From an uncultured Ruminococcus sp. (GTDB taxonomy: Bacteria > Bacillota > Clostridia > Oscillospirales > Acutalibacteraceae), in the NCBI GenBank assembly GCA_902767845.1, contig CACXIV010000014.1, positions 1 through 37,802 of the forward strand: a stretch of DNA of 37,802 nt. Direction: 5' to 3'. Of the stretch, positions 32,956-37,802 are shown piece after piece (positions within the stretch are counted from its first letter, which is position 1; each line of letters starts with the position of its first letter). The notes under the pieces are model-generated. The model worked only from the letters and a program-made list of their open reading frames with translations, was not told where the DNA came from and searched no databases. Made by a program: the position numbers and the translations under genes.

Positions 32956-33824
32956 GTTCATATAACATTTTGAGTGACGAGATCCGCCGCGCGGAGCCGG
33001 TCGTTGTTACCGGTGAAGAAAAGATCGCCTATCAGGGCATCAAGGGAGCAAATTCATATGAGGCGGCGCAAAGGCTGTTCCCCGAAAGCGACCTTACGGC
33101 ATACAAAAGCTTTGAGGATGTTTTCAAGGCGGTGGAAAACGGCGAGTGCGGCTACGGCGTTCTGCCGGTGGAAAATTCTACGGCAGGCTCGGTCGCGGCG
33201 GTTTACGACCTGATACTGCGCTACCGTTTTTATATCGTCGGCGCTTTGGATATGTCGATCGACTATTGCCTTGCAGGACTCAGGCAATCGACCCTCGGCG
33301 ATATCGAAAAGGTCATATCTCATCCGCAGGCTCTGTCGCAGTGCGAACAGTATATCAGCAGTATGGGCTTTGAGGCGACCGCCTGCTCCAACACCGCCGT
33401 CGCCGCGAAAGATACCGCCCGTGAAAAGCGCCTCAACCTCGCCGCAGTGTGCTCTTACAAGGCTGCCGAGGAATACGGGCTGAAAGTCCTCGACAACCAT
33501 TTGCAGGACAATAAAAACAACAAGACGCGGTTTATCGTGATCTCCAAAAAGCTGTATATCAACGAAAACGCCAACAAGGTCAGTCTGTGCTTTTCGCTGC
33601 CTCACGTAACGGGAGCGCTTTTCCATATGCTGAAGAGGTTTGATTCCCTCGGCCTCAACTTAACCAAAATCGAATCCAGGCCGATCCCCGACAAGGATTT
33701 TGAGTATCTTTTCTATCTGGATTTTTCGGGAAGCGTCAAAAGCGAGGGCGTAACAAGCCTGCTTTGCAAACTCAGCGAGGAAATCCCCGAATTTAGCTTC
33801 CTCGGAAATTATTATGAGATATGA
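32952..33824 (+). CDS. pheA: Prephenate dehydratase with ACT domain
   Basis: This 290-residue enzyme converts prephenate to phenylpyruvate. The catalytic part has IAYQGIKGANSYEAAQRLFP, GYGVLPVENSTAGSV, SHPQALSQC and the TRF motif (NKTRFIVIS). The C-terminal ACT domain (about 208-285) contains GALFHMLKRFDSLGLNLTKI and ESRPIP, the phenylalanine-binding GALV/ESRP-type motifs. A short N-terminal extension of about 22 residues replaces the chorismate mutase domain of some fusions. Translationally coupled to aroF by an ATGA overlap. Confidence 0.95.
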   Translation: MSSYNILSDEIRRAEPVVVTGEEKIAYQGIKGANSYEAAQRLFPESDLTAYKSFEDVFKAVENGECGYGVLPVENSTAGSVAAVYDLILRYRFYIVGALDMSIDYCLAGLRQSTLGDIEKVISHPQALSQCEQYISSMGFEATACSNTAVAAKDTAREKRLNLAAVCSYKAAEEYGLKVLDNHLQDNKNNKTRFIVISKKLYINENANKVSLCFSLPHVTGALFHMLKRFDSLGLNLTKIESRPIPDKDFEYLFYLDFSGSVKSEGVTSLLCKLSEEIPEFSFLGNYYEI

Positions 33825-33937
33825 GCGCGGCGGTTCCCGTTCGGGAGAAAATTATGATAAAAAATCCGATTACGATGACTGATAAGTAAAAAAACAGGCA
33901 TAAGGGCGGTCAAAATCACCATTTCAATGTAAACAGC

Positions 33938-33976
33938 AAAAAAGGCGCAAGTCCGATTAATTAGGACTTGCGCCTT
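33938..33976 (-). terminator. Terminator between pheA and the minus-strand gene at 34014
   Basis: AAGGCGCAAGTCC (33942-33954) and GGACTTGCGCCTT (33964-33976) form a 13-bp stem. On the minus strand it is followed by TTTT and so ends the gene at 34014; on plus the T-tract is weak, though it may also stop pheA transcripts. The preceding stretch 33825-33937 holds only a possible 11-codon ORF at 33854. Confidence 0.85.
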
Positions 33977-34013
33977 GTATAATTATTGTTTATAACACAA
34001 TTACAAAAGAAGT

Positions 34014-34817
34014 TTACTTCCGGTAAACCGTATCGCCGTTGATGACAACGGACTCTATATCCTTGATATTGACAAAGATGTTTTCGGGTTCGAGAGGCGG
34101 TCCGATCACCGTGGAGTATTTGAGATGAAGCGTCGTATGATATACGCCGTTTTCATCCGTGCGGTGTTCTCCGCCCTCGTTGGCGAACAGATAATACACC
34201 GTGCCGTCGGTAAGGGTGACCTTGCAGGAATCGTCCCATTCCGGGAGCATGAAGCACTTATCAAGTCTGTCCTCACCGGGAGAATCGGGATTATCTGCGT
34301 CGCACTCTCCTGACAGATAGATACTGAACGGAGAAACGGTCATCTTTGTGTTCCGTGTGTTTTTTACAACGACCTCGGGAGCGCTCTCCGCGCTGAGGTC
34401 TTTTTCGATAAATTTGTCGGTGCGGTAGTTGAGGTCGTAGCTGATGGTAAAGGGAAGCTCGAACGCCTTTTGCTCCGCCTGACAATAAATGCGGTTGCCT
34501 TTGTAGTCGATCGTAGTAAAGTCATCCTCGGACAATCCCAGCTCACTGCGTTTTTTGGCAAGCTCATCTTGGTCAAACAGAACGTCGTCCGCGCATAACT
34601 CCTCATTGCTTTTCATCTCGTCAAAGATCGGATCCATCAGACCGGGAAGCTTGACGGAGGCTAACTCGTTTGTTATTTTGTTTACATGGAACTGCTTGCT
34701 GATAAAGGTCATCCTGCCGCCCTGCAAGCTGCTGTCCGACCCGGATGCGGCGGTCGTAAACAGATATATCGTCAGAGTTTTGTTGCCGTCGGAAAGGTAA
34801 TATTGCGGCGACTGCAT
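34014..34817 (-). CDS. Protein of unknown family, possibly an N-terminally truncated ectodomain
   Basis: This acidic, beta-rich protein of 267 residues starts abruptly at MQSPQYYLSDGNKTLTIYLF, without signal peptide or membrane segment. Features include a GGRMTFISKQFHVNKITNEL segment, a CxxxD-rich loop near residue 170 and an NxxxVNIKDIESVVINGD end. I do not recognise the family. The open frame extends a little upstream of the ATG (EKAQHGEDKTENA) with no obvious ribosome binding site, and the DNA just upstream is a P-type ATPase remnant. It may be the C-terminal part of a once longer secreted or membrane-anchored protein. Confidence 0.55.
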   Translation of the reverse strand: MQSPQYYLSDGNKTLTIYLFTTAASGSDSSLQGGRMTFISKQFHVNKITNELASVKLPGLMDPIFDEMKSNEELCADDVLFDQDELAKKRSELGLSEDDFTTIDYKGNRIYCQAEQKAFELPFTISYDLNYRTDKFIEKDLSAESAPEVVVKNTRNTKMTVSPFSIYLSGECDADNPDSPGEDRLDKCFMLPEWDDSCKVTLTDGTVYYLFANEGGEHRTDENGVYHTTLHLKYSTVIGPPLEPENIFVNIKDIESVVINGDTVYRK

Positions 34818-34843
34818 AGCGTTTTCAGTTTTATCTTCGCCGT

Positions 34844-35190
34844 GCTGAGCTTTCTCTGTGTGACAATGCTGCCCAAATCGTTCTCGGAAATCGTGATGTC
34901 CGCTATCTCTCTTGCTATCGGCGCGCCGTTGGAAATGGCGATACCCACATCTGCTGATGAAAGCTCGGGCGAATCGTTCACGCCGTCACCGATCATTACC
35001 ACCGTATTGCCATTAGCCTTTTCGTTCATAACAAAATGCGCTTTTTCCTCGGGCAAAACCTCCGCGTAGAAGCGGTCAACAACAACTCTCTCGGCGATAG
35101 CTTTCGCTGTGTGCTTGCTGTCGCCCGTCATCATAACGATATTGTCAAAGCCGAGCTCTTTGAGCTGCCCGACGACCGCGTTTTTCTATG
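34844..35190 (-). pseudogene. Remnant of a heavy-metal P-type ATPase
   Basis: The frame reads VVGQLKELGFDNIVMMTGDS, then FYAEVLPEEKAH, VVMIGDGVNDSP and SADVGIAISNGAPIAREIAD: the P-domain of a CadA/ZntA-type metal-transporting ATPase. Everything before the TGD region is missing (the DKTGT site and the membrane helices), and the frame leaves the family after about 34844. It is a fragment deleted at both ends, lying between the flavodoxin gene and the gene at 34014. Confidence 0.85.
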
Positions 35191-35217
35191 GGATAAATCA
35201 ATGGTGAAAAATGAAAA

Positions 35218-35640
35218 CTAATTAATCAGCGATTTGCCGAGCGCTTCACATGCGGCGACCGCTTCGTCATTGGGAGCGTCGTTGCAAATCACCGGCTCGG
35301 ATGTCAATACCGCGCCTATGCCTTCACATTCCTCCTGCCAGTTGCGCATCCATTCGCCGTCGCCCCAGCCGTAGGAGCCGAACAGCGCGATTTTCTTTCC
35401 GCTCAGCTTAGGAGCGCAGGCGCTGAACATCGGCTCAAATTCATCTTCTTCAAGCTGCTCCGCTCCCATTGAGGGACAGCCGAAGGCAATAGAATCATAA
35501 TCGTCTGTCATACTTTCGTTGAACTTGTCGCAGGTCAGTACATCGACCTGAGCTCCTGCGGCTTTAGCGCCCTCCGCTACAGCCTGAGCCATAGCCTCGG
35601 TGTTACCCGTGCCGCTCCAAAATACAATTGCTGTTTTCAT
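35218..35640 (-). CDS. Flavodoxin
   Basis: This 140-residue FMN protein is an electron carrier in the cytoplasm. The phosphate-binding loop SGTGNTEAM is near residue 10, FGCPSMGAEQLEEDEF is the 50s loop and FGSYGWGDGEWM the 90s loop; all are diagnostic of short-chain clostridial flavodoxins. The ATG at 35640 is chosen because the in-frame ATG at 35649 lies directly on the AAGGAAG ribosome binding site. Its promoter carries two copies of an inverted-repeat operator, so it is probably regulated on its own. Confidence 0.94.
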   Translation of the reverse strand: MKTAIVFWSGTGNTEAMAQAVAEGAKAAGAQVDVLTCDKFNESMTDDYDSIAFGCPSMGAEQLEEDEFEPMFSACAPKLSGKKIALFGSYGWGDGEWMRNWQEECEGIGAVLTSEPVICNDAPNDEAVAACEALGKSLIN

Positions 35641-35718
35641 ATAAAACATCTTCCTTTCAATCTGTAATTTTCATCAGTTAAAGCTGTGATTAACTAACTG
35701 CCACTATCTTTTTGAATG

Positions 35719-35804
35719 GTTAGCCAATGCTAACTCATGGACGAAATCAATATCAGTTAGTCACCGCTAACTGATATTATACAGTACTTTTTATAATTTG
35801 TCAA
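35719..35804 (-). promoter_or_regulatory. Flavodoxin promoter with two GTTAG-N6-CTAAC operators
   Basis: On the minus strand TTGACA (35799-35804) and TATAAT (35776-35781) have exactly 17 bases between them. Immediately downstream, covering the start point, is ATCAGTTAG-N6-CTAACTGAT (35752-35775), a perfect 9-bp inverted repeat. A second site, GTTAG-N6-CTAAC (35719-35734), lies in the leader. Same core and spacing at both sites point to a dimeric repressor (MarR or TetR type is a guess). Confidence 0.8.
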
Positions 35805-35827
35805 GAAATACTTCAAAATACAGCCAC

Positions 35828-35856
35828 AAAAAACAGAGCGATTTTCACCGCCCTGT
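35828..35856 (-). terminator. Terminator of the XRE-RHH unit
   Basis: On the minus strand ACAGGGCG pairs with CGCTCTGT (one G-U) around eight bases, then TTTTTT. It lies 13 bases after the RHH stop. Confidence 0.85.
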
Positions 35857-35868
35857 TAATATCTATTG

Positions 35869-36030
35869 TTACAACTCAATTTTACCGTGCTTTTCCTCGT
35901 ATTTCTCAATCGCATCACGGATCAAAATCAATATCTGACTATTCGCCGAGCGACCTTCATAGTCCGCTACGACGTGCAGCTTGTTCAGCATTTCCTCATC
36001 GATTCGTATAGATAAACTCTTTTCAGCCAT
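35869..36030 (-). CDS. Small ribbon-helix-helix (Arc-like) DNA-binding protein
   Basis: This 53-residue protein reads MAEKSLSIRIDEEMLNKLHV, then ADYEGRSANSQILILIRDAI. The short beta strand SLSIRI and the two helices match the Arc/MetJ ribbon-helix-helix fold. AAAGGA lies nine bases before the ATG, inside the end of the XRE gene, whose stop is one base upstream. Such proteins are often autoregulators or antitoxins, but no toxin gene is seen next to it. Confidence 0.78.
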   Translation of the reverse strand: MAEKSLSIRIDEEMLNKLHVVADYEGRSANSQILILIRDAIEKYEEKHGKIEL

Positions 36031-36031
36031 A

Positions 36032-36337
36032 TTATTTCAATCCTTTCGCAAGATTGATTAGATTTTGAAGTTGTTCATTACTAAGTCCTTTCGATACCTC
36101 GGTCAGCTCTGAAATCATCGTAGGATTGACTTTATCTACGTCAAAGAATTCCTGAGGCGATATTTCTAAATACTCACAGATATAAAAGAACACCTGCATC
36201 GACGGATAATTTACACCGTTCTCAATGTTATTGATATACCCCGCGCTTTGACCGATAGATAAACTCATATCTCTTGCCGAAACACCTTTGTTGATTCGCA
36301 GATTAGACAGCCTCTCGGAAAACTCCTGCTTATTCAA
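36032..36337 (-). CDS. XRE-family helix-turn-helix regulator
   Basis: Counted from TTG 36337 (AAGGTGG upstream) the protein has 101 residues. FSERLSNLRINKGVSARDMS and IGQSAGYINNIENGVNYPS form the HTH_3 domain, followed by a short helical tail (LTEVSKGLSNEQLQNLINLA). The frame is open to ATG 36373, but that start would be nearly leaderless and lies in an inverted repeat, so the TTG is preferred. It is co-transcribed with the RHH gene and divergent from the SLOG-like gene. Confidence 0.85.
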   Translation of the reverse strand: MNKQEFSERLSNLRINKGVSARDMSLSIGQSAGYINNIENGVNYPSMQVFFYICEYLEISPQEFFDVDKVNPTMISELTEVSKGLSNEQLQNLINLAKGLK

Positions 36338-36352
36338 GTCAATCACCACCTT

Positions 36353-36387
36353 GTGTATAATTTTACTATACACTCAGCTGTATTATA
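36353..36387 (-). promoter_or_regulatory. XRE gene promoter and likely autoregulatory operator
   Basis: GTGTATA (36353-36359) and TATACAC (36367-36373) form a perfect 7-bp inverted repeat with 7 bases between, just downstream of a TATAAT box on the minus strand (36382-36387). This is a typical spacing for an XRE repressor site over its own start point. No good -35 box is seen. Confidence 0.6.
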
Positions 36388-36410
36388 TCCACTTTAATCA
36401 GCAATTATCA

Positions 36411-36439
36411 TTGACCTATCCGATTATAATAGATATAAT
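36411..36439 (+). promoter_or_regulatory. Promoter of the SLOG-like gene
   Basis: TTGACC (36411-36416), 17 bases and TATAAT (36434-36439), about 40 bp before the start codon, divergent from the XRE promoter. Confidence 0.7.
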
Positions 36440-36479
36440 ATATTCGGATATATATTTTGATTAGATGTGGTGATTGAAT

Positions 36480-36917
36480 ATGAAGGCTTGCTGCGGGTTT
36501 GGGCATAGGAATGTATTTGAGAATATAAAGGATAAGTTGTATATGGCGGTAAAGAGCGCCGCCGGGCAGGGGTGTGTGATTTTCTATACGGGTGCTATGG
36601 GTGAATTTGACAGCTTGTTTTCGTCCGCCGTCCGCAAAGCAAAGAAGGTTTATCCAAATATCAAACTCATTTGCGTAAAGCCGTACTTCACCAATGACAT
36701 CAATACCGACAGGGATTATTACGCCGCCCTATATGATGACATAATAATTCCGGATGAGTTAGCCGACATCCATCCGAAAGCCGCCATTAAAGCCCGAAAC
36801 CGTTGGATAATAAACAACAGCGATATTGTCCTAATTTACACCCTCCGCAACTACGGCGGAGCATATGAAGCAAAGCGTTTTGCAGAGCGCAATAGCAAAA
36901 GACTTGTAATAATATAA
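36480..36917 (+). CDS. SLOG/DUF1273-like nucleotide-binding protein
   Basis: The protein has 145 residues from ATG 36480; a TTG at 36474 is also open. The N-terminal KACCGFGHRNVF and the following FYTGAMGEFDSLFSSAV match small SLOG (YpsA/DUF1273-like) Rossmann-type proteins, with the GxxGxFD glycine loop. The end (SDIVLIYTLRNYGGAYEAKR) is also typical, with a G-G-A pattern that closes the site. SLOG proteins bind nucleotides or nucleotide-derived signals; the ligand here is unknown. The GTGGTGATTGA leader resembles that of the divergent XRE gene. Confidence 0.68.
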   Translation: MKACCGFGHRNVFENIKDKLYMAVKSAAGQGCVIFYTGAMGEFDSLFSSAVRKAKKVYPNIKLICVKPYFTNDINTDRDYYAALYDDIIIPDELADIHPKAAIKARNRWIINNSDIVLIYTLRNYGGAYEAKRFAERNSKRLVII

Positions 36918-36938
36918 ACCGCTAAATTTTGGCTTGTT

Positions 36939-37144
36939 TCGCAATAAGAAAAGGTTTGCAGTCGTACCCGATAAAAAACCTATACAGGATTTTGCACGTT
37001 ATATTAGGGAAAACAAATACCCAAAAACAACACTGGATAATTGACTATTTCATTTTAGTATAGGACACCTTCTCGGATAATGACCGTAGTGCAAAAAAGT
37101 TATATGACTTAATTGCAACGGTTAATTTTTTTGGCGAAAATTGA
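36939..37144 (+). pseudogene. Decayed coding fragments of unknown origin
   Basis: Two open stretches read like protein without start codons. The first, up to TGA 37042, contains FRNKKRFAVVPDKKPIQDFA and RYIRENKYPKTTLDN. The second, 37064-37144, contains DTFSDNDRSAKKLYDLIATV and NFFGEN. They are in different frames and separated by stops. I do not recognise the family. The rest of the gap (36918-37274) holds only the promoter below. Confidence 0.35.
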
Positions 37145-37162
37145 TTTGTATTTCTATGTCAC

Positions 37163-37191
37163 TTGACAATTTAACATTGATAATATATAAT
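37163..37191 (+). promoter_or_regulatory. Promoter of tcdA
   Basis: TTGACA (37163-37168), 17 bases and TATAAT (37186-37191), both perfect, about 85 bp before the gene. Confidence 0.75.
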
Positions 37192-37274
37192 TAATCTATT
37201 TTACTGATAGGTTAGATAGGATTTTTAATCTGCGGCATTTTATAGTCGTCTTTATTTACGTATGAGGTAGATGT

Positions 37275-37802
37275 ATGCTTAATCAGTTTTCAAGAACAAG
37301 GTTGATATTTGGAATAGAAGCGATGGAAAAGCTTTCGCAAGCACGTGTTGCTGTTTTCGGCATTGGTGGCGTAGGAAGCTATACGGCAGAAGCGCTTGTG
37401 CGTTCCGGGATAGGTGCTATAGATTTGATTGATGATGACAGGATTTGTTTGACAAATCTTAATCGTCAGCTTTTTGCGACGCGCGATACCGTCGGTCAAC
37501 ACAAGGTTGATGTTGCCGAAAAGAGGATTCGCTCAATTAATCCCGATTGTAAAGTGATTACGCACAAAACCTTTTATATGCCCGATACAAAGGATCTGTT
37601 TGATTTTACCGAATACGATTATATTGTAGACGCAATCGATACCGTCAAGGGTAAGCTGGAGCTTGTGATGAACTCAAAAGCGTCAGAAACGCCGATAATC
37701 AGTTCAATGGGCGCGGGAAACAAAGTAAACGCGGCTGCATTTGAGGTTGCGGATATTTACGAAACCTCTGTATGTCCTCTTGCAAGGGTAATGCGTTACG
37801 AG
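37275..37802 (+). CDS. tcdA: tRNA threonylcarbamoyladenosine dehydratase, partial (runs off the window)
   Basis: The first 176 residues are present. NQFSRTRLIFGIEAMEKL and VAVFGIGGVGSYTAEALVRS form the ThiF/E1-like nucleotide-binding fold. LTNLNRQLFA and DAIDTVKGKLELV match the TcdA/CsdL (YgdL) subgroup, which cyclises t6A to ct6A at position 37 of ANN-decoding tRNAs using ATP. GAGG precedes the ATG at 37275. The 3' end lies beyond 37802. Confidence 0.92.
   Translation, partial: MLNQFSRTRLIFGIEAMEKLSQARVAVFGIGGVGSYTAEALVRSGIGAIDLIDDDRICLTNLNRQLFATRDTVGQHKVDVAEKRIRSINPDCKVITHKTFYMPDTKDLFDFTEYDYIVDAIDTVKGKLELVMNSKASETPIISSMGAGNKVNAAAFEVADIYETSVCPLARVMRYE

Noticed and set aside
33854-33889. Small gene after pheA (11 codons with a GGGAG site)
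   Set aside because: Too short, no recognisable pattern; may be the stump of a lost gene.

Overview
The window looks like a chromosomal segment of a gut-type Clostridia (Bacillota), most like Ruminococcus/Oscillospiraceae. This rests on gene content and style: strong TTGACA-N17-TATAAT promoters, GGAG-type ribosome binding sites, GTG and TTG starts, a tRNA with an encoded CCA, and Gram-positive polysaccharide genes with no outer-membrane components. The assignment is an inference; no 16S or marker gene is present.

Layout. 1-97 is the 3' end of a group II intron. 98-548 is a non-coding stretch with three diverged direct repeats. 549-625 is tRNA-Arg(CCG) on the minus strand. 700-1695 (minus) is a GT-D-like glycosyltransferase, divergent from a 14-gene exopolysaccharide operon (1931-17166, plus). 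That operon holds ten glycosyltransferases, a polysaccharide deacetylase, a Wzy-like polymerase and a Wzm/Wzt ABC exporter. From 17175 a new consensus promoter drives a three-gene cassette (17283-21853), the most unusual part of the window. It encodes a MotA/TolQ/ExbB channel protein fused to a degenerate EAL domain, a MotB/TolR-like single-pass protein whose ectodomain is a string of Cna-B/SpaA-like modules closed by a second membrane anchor, and a Wzz/BY-kinase-like protein with an altered Walker A. I read it as a candidate ion-driven, possibly c-di-GMP-sensing, cell-surface motor linked to polysaccharide or envelope work.

22061-26255 encodes what looks like a complete phosphorelay: an APC-type amino-acid permease fused to a hybrid histidine kinase, a response regulator with a degenerate GGDEF domain, and an HPt protein. 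26321-27819 (minus) holds a zinc-ribbon protein with nine 12-residue repeats and a frameshifted isochorismatase-family gene. 28057-31633 is a gamma-glutamyl/thiol operon (class II amidotransferase plus two unrelated glutamate-cysteine ligase families), preceded by a cysteine-rich leader ORF and an attenuator. 31698-33824 is a DAHP synthase / prephenate dehydratase operon, preceded by a phenylalanine-rich leader peptide and a strong terminator. The last part (34014-37802) is a patchwork: a protein of unknown family, a P-type ATPase remnant, a flavodoxin with a clear operator, an XRE-RHH regulator pair, a SLOG-like protein, coding debris and the start of tcdA.

The genes suggest a cell that builds a complex surface polysaccharide, has an unusual membrane motor and phosphorelay beside that locus, and controls cysteine- and phenylalanine-linked pathways by ribosome-mediated attenuation. 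All family calls are from motif reading only; no database search was run.
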